Assembly: GCF_902167145.1 (NCBI RefSeq)
Contig: NC_050098.1
Span: forward strand, 117,404,207 to 117,468,206
Reading direction: 5' to 3'
Origin: Zea mays
Lineage: Eukaryota > Streptophyta > Magnoliopsida > Poales > Poaceae
DNA: 64,000 nt
In this document: piece by piece, positions 12,178 through 23,283 of the stretch
Layout of the letters: each line of letters opens with the position of its first letter
How positions within the stretch are numbered: position 1 is the stretch's first letter
Position numbers and translations under genes: made by a program
The notes under the pieces: generated by a model
Told to the model about the DNA's origin: nothing
The model's input: only the letters and a program-made list of their open reading frames with translations
Database searches by the model: none

Positions 12178-12190
12178 TGGTATTAGAGGA
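12178..12190 (+). other. Primer-binding site of element C (initiator Met tRNA type)
   Basis: TGGTATTAGAGGA, four bases after the LTR, is one or two changes from the standard TGGTATCAGAGC plant primer site. Confidence 0.85.
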
Positions 12191-12648
12191 ATGTTGATTG
12201 TAGGACGTAACCTAGATAGCACTGGACAAAACCCTTACCTACTTACCTTACTCTGATTCTTGCTATACTTATCTTGATCATGTCTCACCTTCTACTGTTC
12301 TACTCTGATTACTCTTATCTTTTCTATCCTAAGACAAGATGAATTTCACACCTTGGAATCCTACATTTATGACCCCTTTTAAAAAGATAGGAGACCTAAG
12401 ACAAAATTAAAATTATTTTCTCTACTTAAAATGTTGGTTGATTGTTCTGATGATAAATGTCTGATTTGCTTCTTTGATTGATTGAAATAGTATAGTCAGG
12501 AATCTTATCATGTACCACCATAAGATAATGAATTAGCTTTAGTAGGTGACACACTAATCTACTTAGCTAATAAAACCCCCAAAGGAACATGTCTTGTATT
12601 TACTCGTCCTTGTCTACAATTCTTTCTTACCATGTGTTTCTAACTCAG
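12191..12648 (+). other. Untranslated leader of element C
   Basis: AT-rich leader between primer-binding site and gag ATG. No supported gene is seen. Confidence 0.6.
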
Positions 12649-13800
12649 ATGGTCAATACCCGAAAGGGAGGCGGAATTGATCTACCTGCCAACCCATTCA
12701 ACTGGAGAGTACTTAAACAACAAGCAGAAATGGATCCTTCGAATCCTCCAACGGCTGGGACTGATCCTGTGGTTGCAGCTCAGATGCAGATGCTGCAACA
12801 GATGGTGAATACGATGCAAGATATGTAGGCGCAGATGTGACAGGAGCGTCAAGAGATACACCAGGAGAGACAAGAGATGAGGGAGGAGATGCATCAAGAA
12901 AGAATGGTGCGACAGCAACAAGCACCATTGCCTCCACCACCAGTTCCACCCCGGGACAAGCACCAGGAGTTCATGAGCCACAAGCCACCGACGTTCGCCA
13001 GCTCTCCAGATCCTCTGCACGCTGATGATTGGCTGAAGTCAGTGGAGAAGATGCTGATTATTGCATAGTGCTCTGACCGGGAGAAGGTTCTTTATGCTTA
13101 TGGTCGTCTTACTGGTCCTACTGCTGATTGGTGGGATTCTTACACCGCTGCCCATGACGCTGCTGCTACTATCACTTGGGCAGAATTTGCTACTCAGTTT
13201 AGAAACTACCACATTCCTGCTAGACTGATGAAGATAAAGAAGGAGTTCCTTTCGCTGAAGCAGGGCACCATTTTAGTTAGCGAGTACCACGACAGATTTA
13301 TTGAACTCTCAAGATATGCACCAGATAAAGTGGCTGAGGATGAAAGGAAACAGGAACACTTCATTGAAAGACTTAATGGACCACTGCAGTATGCACTGGT
13401 GGATCACTCCTTTCCGTCATTCCAGAGGCTGCTTGACAAGGCCCTAGCTATTGAACACAAGCGTGTTCAGCTGGGGGATATGAAGAGGAAGGCGATCACC
13501 TAGGATCAGGGGAACAGTAGCGTTAGTCCTCGCTATGTTCCACCCCAGGGTACACCAGCTCGTACGGGAGGAGGTCATCGCCCAGCTCAGTTTACACCAC
13601 AGGGGACTCCACAGACTCGTCAGGCTACCCCCACTGGCACCCCGATGAGGTTCTCAGGACAGAGTGCAGGAACTACATGTTACAAGTGCGGTCAGGCTGG
13701 GCACTATGCCAATGTTTGTCCATAGAGGATTGCTAGTACCCTCGTCCAAAACAAGCAGCAAACTCCAGGATCTGGCAAGGGATTCAACATTGCCAGGGTT
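12649..13800 (+). pseudogene. Element C gag (broken)
   Basis: The frame starts at the ATG of MVNTRKGGG (12649), a typical chromovirus Gag start. It runs in one frame with stops at 12826, 12838, 13066, 13501 and 13723; most look like CAG to TAG, CGA to TGA or a Trp codon to TAG. A Gln/Arg/Met-rich coiled-coil segment (about 12840-12960) precedes the gag core (WWDSYTAAH, WAEFATQFRNYHIP, SVSEYHDRF-like). One intact zinc knuckle (CYKCGQAGHYANVC) lies at about 13678-13720. It would have coated the element RNA in particles. Confidence 0.83.
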
Positions 13801-16800
13801 AATGAAGTCAGTGCTGATGCTACTACTGATGGAGCTGACATCGCTATTGGTATGTTTTATATTAATGCAATTCCTGCAGCAATATTATTTGATTCTGGTG
13901 CTACACATTCCTTTATTTCTGCTCGATATGCCACCACAAATGAATTATCACTTCAAACTATGAAAACACCAATGGTAGTAATTACACCTAAAGGGCATGT
14001 TGAAGCAAATTATATGACCAACAGATTAACTTTGATAATTATGGGGAGAGAATTCTGGGCTACCGCTATGGTATTAGAAGAGAGCAGTATAGACCTTATC
14101 CTTGGTATGTCATTATTAAGAAAAGCAAAGGCAGTTATACACTATGCTAGGGGAACTGTAGAACTCACCAACTCTAGAGGAGAAAGGTTTGAAGTTGAAA
14201 TTACCGTAACTGCCTCTACCAGACCCACCGTATTTCTAGTAGATGGGAAGTTTGTAGGCAACAACATCTGTGTGGTTAGAGATTTCCCCGATGTCTTTCC
14301 AGAGGAGTTACACAGGATGCCACCAGATAGGGAAGTTGAGTTTGTCATTGATCTCTTACCTTGGACTGCTCCTATTTCAAAACGGTCATACAGGATGTCA
14401 GTAGAAGAACTAAAAGAACTTAAGAAGCAACTAACTGAGTTACAGGAGGCTAGGTACATTCGTCCGAGTTCCTCACCTTGGGGAGCACCGGTTCTGTTTG
14501 TACAGAAGAAGGATGGTTCACAAAGCATGTGTGTGGATTATAGATCTTTTAATGATGTTACTGTGAAGAACAAGTATCTTTTACCCTGCATTGAAGATTT
14601 ATTTGACCAGATGAGAGGTGCAAGGGTATTCTCGAAGATTGATCTCACATTGGGGTATCATCAAATAAAGATTAGGCCATTTGATATTCCCAAGACGGCT
14701 TTCTCAACTCAATATGACCTATATGAATTTACAGTCATGTCGTTTGGACTAACTAATGCACCAGCCTATTTTATGAATTTGATGAATAAGGTGTTCATGG
14801 AGTATCCTGACAGATTCATCGTGGTATTCATCGATAACATTCTCGACTATTCCAAGAATGATAGTGATCACGAGGAACATCTGCGGATGGAGCTACATAA
14901 GCTACGGGATAATCAACTTTATGCCAAGTTCAGCAAGTGTGAGTTTTCGCTTGATGAAATACCATTCCTTGGGCACATCATATCCACGGGTGGAATCGCA
15001 GTGGATCCGTCTAAAGTAACAGCGATAGTAGGTTGGAAGATACCAAGTTCAATCATGGAAGTCCGAAGTTTCCTGGGACTCGCAGGCTATTACCTGTGAT
15101 TTATTGAAGGGTTATCCAAGATTGCTAAGCCTATGACCTCACTGTTAGAGAAGAGAAAGGAGTTTAAATGGACATGGGAATGCCAAGAGAGTTTCAATCA
15201 ACTAAGGTTTAAATTGATGGCTGCCCTATTGTTGATCATGCCAGATCTACAGAAGGGTTTCGATATTTATTGTGATGCAAGCCGCCAGGGCTTGGGATGT
15301 GTTCTTATGCAACAAGGACATGCTATTGCCTACGCATCTTGTCAGTTGTGGAAACATGAGTTGAACTACCCCACTCATGACTTAGAACTGGCAGCCGTAG
15401 TGCATGCACTCAAGATATGGAGACATTATATTATGGGAACTAAGTGCCAAGTATACACTGATCACAAGAGCTTGAAATACATATTCACTCATAAAGATCT
15501 CAAACTTAGGCAATGCCGTTGGTTGGAGCTCATCAAAGACTATGACCTGGAGATTCATTATCATCTGGGCAAGGCGAATCTGGTTGTGGATGTCTTGAGT
15601 CGGAAGGAGCATGCCCATGCAGCTATTGTCGCCTAGCTACCTGATGAGTTGGTAGAAGATTTTAGAAGACTCAACCTAGGAATAGTTGCACACACTGAAG
15701 GAGTCACTATTGAAGTGGAACCTACCTTGGAGCAGGAAATACACAAGGGTCAGATCGGTGATGCTAAAATCCAAGAGATCAAAGATCTGATTACTGAAGG
15801 TAGGGGTCTAGAATTTACGGTGTATGAGCAAGGCACAATATGGCTTAAGAACCGGATATGTGTTCCTGAGATTGACAGCCTCTGTGAGACTATACTGAAA
15901 GAAGCCCATGACTCTAATTATTCTATTCATCCTGGTAGCACTAAAATGTATCAGGATCTGAATCAAAAGTACTGATGGTATGGGCTAAAAAGAGATGTGG
16001 CTGTGTGTGATGTGTGTCAAAGAGTCAAAGCTGAACACCAAAGACCAGCTGGACTACTGCACCCGTTAAAGGTACCCGAATGAAAATGGGAAGAAATTGG
16101 TATGGATTTCATTATCGGGCTGCCTCGCACCTCAAAAGGTTATGATTCGATATGGGTGATTGTGGATAGACTGACCAAAGTGGCTCACTTCATTTCGGTC
16201 AAGATTACTTATAAATGATCTCAATTGGTAGAGATATATATGGCTCGAATTGTGTGTTTACACAGTGTACCGAAGAAGATCGTTTCCGATAGAAGCTCAC
16301 AGTTTACCTCAAGATTTTGGAAAAGCTTTCATGAGAATATGGATACGAAGTTGAGCTTCAGTTCGGCCTATCACCCTCAAACTGATGGCCAAACTGAGAG
16401 GACTAACCAAGTACTAGAGGATATGTTGAGAGCTTGTGCTCTTCAGCATGGAGGCAGTTGGGACAAGAGTCTGCCATATGCGGAATTCTCTTATAATAAT
16501 AGTTACCAGGCCAGTCTGAAGATGTCACCATTTGAAGCTTTATATATGGCAGAAAGTGCAGGACTCCTCTCTATTGGGACCAGACTGGAGAAAGACAATT
16601 CTTTGGGCCTGAGATTATTCAAGAGGCAGAAGAACATGTTCGCATAATCCGAGAGAACTTGAGGGTAGCACAAACTCGGTAGAAGAGTTATGCTGAAAAT
16701 CGAAGAAGACCACTGGAGTTTGAGGAGGGTGACCATGTGTATCTCAAGGTGTCACCACTTCGTCGAATGAGAAGATTCAAAGTAAAAGGCAAGCTATCCC

Positions 16801-17150
16801 CTCACTTTATTGGACCCTTCAGAATCTTTAGGCGAGTTGGGGAGATGGCCTACCAACTGGAGCTACCTGACCATCTATCTGATGTGCACGATGTATTCCA
16901 CGTGTCTCAACTCAAGAAGTGTCTTCATGTCCCTGAAGAACAGCTACCAATGGAAGAGCTCAATGTTCAGGGAGATCTAACTTATATGGAATATCCTATC
17001 AAGATCATTGACATTTTGACTCGTGTTACAACAAATAAAGTGATAAAGATGTGCAAAGTGCAATGGAGTCACCATGGTGAAGATGAGGCTACTTGGGAGA
17101 GAGAAGAGCTTCGGATAGAATTTCCCCACCTCTTCCCTAGTCCTACCTAA
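13801..17150 (+). pseudogene. Element C pol with C-terminal chromodomain (broken)
   Basis: Protease carries [11 protein letters not shown] (about 13889). RT has [21 protein letters not shown] and [11 protein letters not shown]; its catalytic box reads FIDNI, Asn replacing the second Asp of the usual D-D pair. RNase H ([20 protein letters not shown]), the integrase zinc finger and the core ([39 protein letters not shown]) follow. Stops fall at about 15097, 15634, 15973, 16081 and 16216. A 2-nt insertion in a TATATA run near 16541-16546 shifts the frame, and coding resumes to a stop at 17150. The tail (DLTYMEYPIKIID, CKVQWSHHGEDEATWE) is chromodomain-like, which in chromoviruses helps target chromatin. 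Confidence 0.87.
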
Positions 17151-17170
17151 TCTCGAGGACGAGATTCTTT

Positions 17171-17187
17171 TTAATGGGGGTATGATT
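17171..17187 (+). other. Polypurine tract of element C
   Basis: TTAATGGGGGTATGATT lies directly before the 3' LTR and would prime plus-strand DNA synthesis. The purine run is interrupted. Confidence 0.65.
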
Positions 17188-18485
17188 TGTAATACCCAAA
17201 TTTGTAAACTATATTAAGGAAAGAATTCTCTTATGTGTTTTGCAATTGTTCAACTAAACATGTGAACACCACATTTAAAAGCAAGTAATTAACTAATAAT
17301 ACCAAAAATAATTTGTGCATCATGTTGGTTTTGTTTGTATGTGCATTTAGTAAAAATAGTAATCACATTAATGAAATAAATTAATGTCCCATATTGAGGA
17401 TCTAATACCTACTTAGACTATTTAAGAATGGGAAATAACAAGGAAAGGAGGAGAAGGAAAATATTATACAAATAAAAATAAATAGATAAATATATCCTTC
17501 TTACACTAGGATTTGAATTTGGATACTTAGCTCAAATGTGAGACTCATGAAAAAATTCAAATTTAAATTTGAAATCAAGAAAATGAAAAGGAAAAGAAAT
17601 TAGAAATTGTAAAAAGAAAAGAAAAGGGGAGAAGCCGCATTGGGCCCAATCCGCAGGAGTCAGCCCACTAGTCTCCTCACTGCGCGGCCCAAACTCTCTC
17701 TTTCCCCGCGTGCGCACCCGCCTCTGTCGTGTGGGCCCCCACGTCAGCCACTCGAACTCGTGTGGCCATTCGCGCGTGCCGCGGCGCCGACAAGTGGACC
17801 CGCTTTTGCCAGATCCATGTTCCACCTCGCCACGACCGCGGGCGTGGTCCGACTTCGCCCCCGGAGAAATCAGAATCTTCCTACCATCTCGCCACGGTCG
17901 TTCCTTCCTCTACCTAGTATTAAGCCCTGGGACGTATCCGCTCTCGTCTGACCATCCGCGCGCGAGAACCGTCGAGTCCAGCAACTGTACCATGGCGAGC
18001 AGGGAGAGAAAGAATCGGGCACCGCTATTGCCGTCGTCGAACCTCACCTCCATCGCCGCTCACCGCCGGTGACCCGATCCCGGGCATTTGGGTGTGGGCA
18101 TGGATCGTTCTCAGTGAAGAATCTGGGTGCGTGGATCCTCGGGACCGGGCGAATTTCTCGTCGTCTTTACACCGCCGCTGCGGACTGTGCTTCGCCATGG
18201 CCTGCTTCTATCGTTTTTCGTGCACACTGTAAGTCTTTCCATGATGTTCGTCGTTAAGCATACGTCGCGTAAGATGTCTCGGTAGGGAATTAGTTCGCTA
18301 GCTAGCCAGTTTGGCCGTACTCCGGCAACGCTTCGTCGTACTTCTAGCGGCACTGCCGCGGTTCGCTGTGAGGAGGACGATGGTCTGGTGCCGTTGGATC
18401 TTCTTTAGATGGCCCGGATGTGTTGTTCTTCTTTGGCGCACATATGAGACGCACCCAGTTTTATCCCTTAAATCCGGGTGTGACA
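17188..18485 (+). repeat. 3' LTR of element C, with large internal deletion
   Basis: Starts TGTAATACCCAAATTTG and matches the 5' LTR for about 1.2 kb. At 18416-18424 it jumps into the last 65 bp of the LTR (TTCTTCTTTGGCGCAC to GGGTGTGACA). About 1.7 kb of the 5' LTR (about 10410-12105) is missing. The end at 18485 is followed by the CATCG duplication, so the true element boundary is here and not at the similar end at 20832. Confidence 0.83.
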
Positions 18486-20832
18486 CATCGTCGTCCATCT
18501 CCTCTAAGTGCCATGTTCGTATTCACATAGATCTCCTCGTCGAATAGAACCGATCTTCTTTGAGTTTGGAGCTTCGGTGCCTCGGCGCCTGTTCGCTGGT
18601 GATGGCACCGCCGCTGGTGGCCTGTGCGTCGTCGTGGGCTGATCGGGGTTAGGGGGAACTGTTGGCCGTTGGATGGGCGATCAGCGGTCAGGAACATGGC
18701 CTCGGTAGCGTTTCGGCCAAATGATTGTGCACCATTGGATTCCGATCGGGTGGACGCAAATAGATCTCGGCTATTTAAAATCTGAACCGTGGATCTCGGA
18801 ACGTACGGTTGTGAATAGATCGCGTGTAATGCTTCGGGTGGGATCCGCGTTGACCGTAGATTTCTGATCAGGTGGTTGTAGGCTTATGTTGCACAAGATC
18901 CATTTTGGACCATTAGATCGGGATCCAATGATCTCGATTGCATACCGATTCATAACCACGCCGCTCTAATCTGGGCCACCGATATCTGATCGTGCGGCCC
19001 ACAGTAGGCGATACCCCTTCGGCCAGGGGATTATGCAAAAGAGACCTTGTAGATTTATCAAATTAACCTGTAGTCCTGCGTGTGTTAGGAGACCTGTACC
19101 CTGAGCCTTAGAAACTTTACAAGATAGCCCCTAAATTCTTTGGTAATTGGCGCGCAGTCCAGAGAACAGAGAAATCAGATAAAAATTATAGAATTTTATT
19201 TTTAGTATATAAATAATTCCAAAACTCATTTAATTCATAGAAAATTCATTTTAATTTCTTTTTAATCCATTCCAGTTGCATTAATTTTGTTTTAATATTG
19301 TTCATCACCTAGTACCTCTGTTTATCCATGAAACTTAGATTATAATTATTCACTTGAGTTATTCCACACTAAGCACTTAATAACTTCAGAAATTCATAAC
19401 TCGACAACCGTAATTCCGAATTTAGTGATTCTAGTTCCTACAATCTCGTTACAACGCGTAGAATATTATCATGCATTATGTTTTGTTGTTTGGTATGATG
19501 TTAATTTCTGCTATAGCATGTTTGTTTGTATTGATGCGAGTAGACGAGCCAACTACAGAGGATCCGGGTGTTCAGCAGGTGGAGACTGCTGAGCAGGAGC
19601 TCGTTGAATGCAAGTTGTGCCCTTGATCACTTCTTTTTACCCAATAATGTTCTTATTAATCATAATGATCTGCATAGGTTAATTTTGATGGGACCCAATA
19701 TGTTACCCTAGTTTGGCTATCTTAATACCTTGTTTACCACTGAATTTTTGGGTAGTACCTGCTATTGCTTTATGTGAATTTGGGTATGGAGATACACATG
19801 ATTCATGATCATACTTTTATTATCAGTTTGTTATTTACTGTTCATGATAAGATCATTGTGTTGATTGGAACATGGAACGACCACCCAGGAAAACAGTGCT
19901 ACCACAAGGGTGGTATGGGACGCCCTTGGCTGACTAATTAGGAAAGCTAGTGGAGGACTACCTTACCCGAAAGGGGCAAGGGCAGTAGGGGAGTGGTCAG
20001 TGTATGGAGGTCCTTGGGTTGATTTTGCTGCGATGGCGGTCAGGCGAAGGATCCCTGCATTGGAGCTTCCTAGAAACTATAGCGGGTTTTCTGAAGCTAG
20101 TGGAATTTTGTAAAGGCCTCGTAGTGTTACCCTGCCTCGCTTCCTTGGTAGAGGTGTATGGGAGTCACGATCCCTTGGCAGATAGGTAACATGACTTTTG
20201 GGTAAAGATGTGCAACCTCTGCAGAGTGTAAACTGGTATATCAGCCGTGCTCACGGTCATGAGCGGCTTAGACCCTCACATGATTAATTTATGGAATTAA
20301 ATTCAATTTATCATTTGCAACGCATTGGGATTTATTATCAATTTTGATCTATTATTACTCTGGTTTGGTATTTACTTACATTTAGTAACTGCTAATAAAA
20401 TTTGACCAACTTATTAAAAGCTATGTTCAGCTTTAACCCTTATTTGTTGATCAGCCCTACACTTCACATGAACTCCCACCTTTGGTGAGTTCATGCACAT
20501 TATTCTCCACAACTTGTTGAGCTATGATCTTTTGTGAGCTCACTCTTGCGATATATAAACCCCCCACACGTGAAGAGCAGGTGGTCCAAGAGGAGCCGCC
20601 CTATAATGAAGAGTACGAGTTGATCTGGGTGGCGTCTCCCAGTTAGCTTGATGGTGCCAAGGAATAACATTTAGTTCATTTTATTATTATTATTTATTTT
20701 TGTAAGACTTCCGCTATGTAATCATGATATTTGTGACATTTATTTTTATACACTTTGTCATTATATGTGATGTTCTTCTTTGGCGCACATATGAGACGCA
20801 CTCGGCTTTATTCGTTAAATCTGGGTGTGACA
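18486..20832 (+). repeat. LTR B, right part
   Basis: Begins with the CATCG duplication and continues the LTR interrupted at 9219. It aligns in order with the second half of the C 5' LTR (AGTATATAAATAATTC near 19205, GGACGCCCTTGGCTGAC near 19919, TTTGGTGAGTTCATGC near 20480). It ends GGGTGTGACA at 20832. No primer site follows, so B is either a solo LTR or the 3' LTR of an element whose body is left of the window. It keeps about 245 bp (20155-20395) absent from the C 5' LTR. Confidence 0.75.
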
Positions 20833-22599
20833 AGTAATTACTAGTTATTTATTTACAACAGTGTATCGTTGAAATAAAAAATAAAAAATGGAAAATGTTG
20901 GAATGGTGGTTGAGTTAGTTGTAGGAAAATGTATATTTTATTGGTATGATGTGGTTTAGAAACATGATATAGGTGAAATCTATGTAGACGATGAAGATAT
21001 AGGGGGAGATAGTATGTTGGCGTGCTAGTGGGATATAGGAGTTAAAATTTAGAGGGAACCGCTGAAGCTAATCGAGAAGAAAGCGACAAGTCGTATTAGA
21101 ATTTGGGTATGATATAAAAAGGGCAAGGATTGGGTTGGCATCTCCTAGTGATACGCCGTTGGGTACAGTATCAAATAGGCAAGGATTAGGTTACCTTCTA
21201 GCGATGCACGGTGTTGTGATCTAGGCATGGTGCCAAATAAGGATTGGATTGATGCTGTTCTTTAATGGTGTGCTATTATTTAGATGTGGTGAAAAATATT
21301 ATTAGGATTTTTTAGAAAATGTCAACATATTATAAGAAAATTTAATGGTCAAAATAGATTTGGCATGGGCGCATGGCTCTTACCTAATCAAAACAAATTT
21401 ATCATTTTAGGACAAAGTTAGTATATGACATGAAGCCAAAAACTCGCTTAAATCTTCGTCCATGAGTTGATCGATACAAATTAGTGTTGGTCCTTGGCAC
21501 TTACTTATTGCCTGTAGTTGTATCAATTATTTGTTCAAATTTCACAGCAAAATAGGCCAGCCGTTAATCATTATGCTCCCTGAAAAAAAAACTATGTGCT
21601 GAAATTACATACATGTAGGTGTAAAAAAATACTTTATGCTAAATTATCAAATGTTTGGTCAGATAAGCAGCTGTCGATGTATGCAACGTTCCTACCCTCC
21701 CCTCCTCTGTTGTGCATGCTGCTAGGATGTTCCAATCGATATATTTTTCCCTTCTTAGCTTATCAGTGCATTAATCATTATTAGCAAGATAATAGTGACA
21801 GCCAACAGATGGCAAGTTATCCTGTTCTGCCTCTCAATAATGAGAGCATTGGTAAAGAAAAAACCAAGGCAAAAGAAATAAAAAAAGAAGTAGCAGCTGT
21901 GTTTTGTAATACAGCAAGTGCATGTTTTCTAACGTACAAATTTCAAATGGATTTTTTATGTAAAATAATATAATATAATAAGGAAAAATAAAGTAGCTTC
22001 CCATAATGTCATGTCCTTGCTAAATCTCGTTGTTGGCTTCCAGAAAGTAATGTACGATGGCACTTCAATTGCAGTTCATGAGACAGATCTTGCACCAAGA
22101 TCACCCACCTTAAATCCCCTGTACGACACCGTTTAGATCTCCCTAGACTAGGGGTGCTGTATGGATAAGACATGAACCTTCAAGTGTGGTTGACCATGCA
22201 ATGAATCATCGGTTGGTGACGCATTTTTGTCCAGTGAGCTGCTCCGCTCCAATAATTCTAGCGCGTGATTATGTCCGGATGACTCCTTTGTACTAAGCGT
22301 CAGCTAACGTGTTCAGTTGTCAACCACTCGTTAGAAGCATTGGAAGCTAAGAACAAGCATTAGACTGCAAATACTAATAAACTCTTTCCTGCCTACTTTT
22401 GTTCTCATGGACCCTCCTGGATTTTCTTGAAAAAAAAACCTATGACCATTATGGCAAAGCTTCTTCCAAAAAAAAGAAGTTAAACAACCTTAAAATAAAT
22501 TATTTTTAGGCTGCGAAAAAAGGTTTAGAAGATTTTTCAAAATAAATAATCTTTAGCCCGCGTACAAAGTTTCAGTTAGAGCATCCATTCATCCTCAAG
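20833..22599. other. Intergenic AT-rich DNA between LTR B and the WRKY gene
   Basis: No gene, tRNA or retroelement core is recognised. A degenerate repeated phrase (GGCAAGGATTGGGTT..., GGCAAGGATTAGGTT..., ...AAGGATTGG) recurs at about 21120-21250. The rest is unremarkable AT-rich sequence. Confidence 0.5.
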
Positions 22600-23283
22600 A
22601 TTGCAGATGGCACAAATCATTAATTACACAGAATGCTTTACACAAGAGCAACAGTACTGGGGGTGGCAAATCACACCAACAACAGCTTTGCACCTTCCCT
22701 TCTGGAATGCTTACACCTGGAAAACCCAGATGGTCCTAACTTGCAGCGGGGTCAGTACGGAGCTCCCTCCTTTGATACTGGGATGCAACCCCACCCTTTT
22801 TTATTTTGTCAACAAAAGAGGTGATGCGATATTTCAGAAAAAGCAAAAGCAACATACAGAGGCTAGTCCATGGCAAGTGAACTTGTGCACGCTAAAAGCC
22901 AAATCTTCCCATCCTAATCCACCCTCACAACAATGCGCGGTTGTTCACTTCCTCTTGTCAGTCTTTGCTTTCAACCCTTCAGGCTCACCGGCAAAGCTCA
23001 CCGGTCGCTGTCGGACGCTGCATTTTCCTTCCTTCCTGCACCATCTTTCAATTATACATACATGCCACAGCTCACAAGAAAGATGAACAACTTGGCAGCA
23101 GTCCCCACTCTTGCATCTGTAACAGAGTGACTCAGGAGGGGGGCCAAGCAGCTCATAAGATTCTCTCCATGGTCATTGCTGCTGCTGCAATCGAAAATCG
23201 AAGGCCTGAGATTCTACATGACCATCTAGGTGCAAAGGCATGCTCCCCGCGCTTCCAGAATGGAGCGACGATTTACTGATCTT
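22600..23283 (-). other. Downstream flank of the WRKY gene (probable 3' UTR in part)
   Basis: This lies directly after the WRKY stop codon on the minus strand. A 161-residue plus-strand ORF (22601-23086) has no recognisable motif and a composition like non-coding DNA. The poly(A) site was not identified. Confidence 0.4.

Larger units (their letters stand above)
9220..18485 (+). mobile_element. Element C: chromovirus (Tekay/Del-type) Gypsy retrotransposon, degenerate
   Basis: Order on the plus strand: 5' LTR 9220-12173, primer-binding site, leader, gag-pol 12649-17150 with a C-terminal chromodomain-like region, polypurine tract 17171-17187, 3' LTR 17188-18485. The flanking CATCG duplications match. 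Gag-pol has at least eight stops and one 2-nt insertion. The first 1.2 kb of the two LTRs differ by several per cent by eye plus indels, so the insertion is older than G or D. It sits inside the related LTR B. Confidence 0.88.

Noticed and set aside
9220..20832. A single element with LTRs 9220-12173 and 17188-20832
   Set aside because: Bases after 20832 (AGTAA) do not match CATCG before 9220, whereas those after 18485 do.
22601..23086. Protein-coding gene on the plus strand (161 residues)
   Set aside because: No motif, no splice partner, and it overlaps the probable 3' UTR of the WRKY gene.
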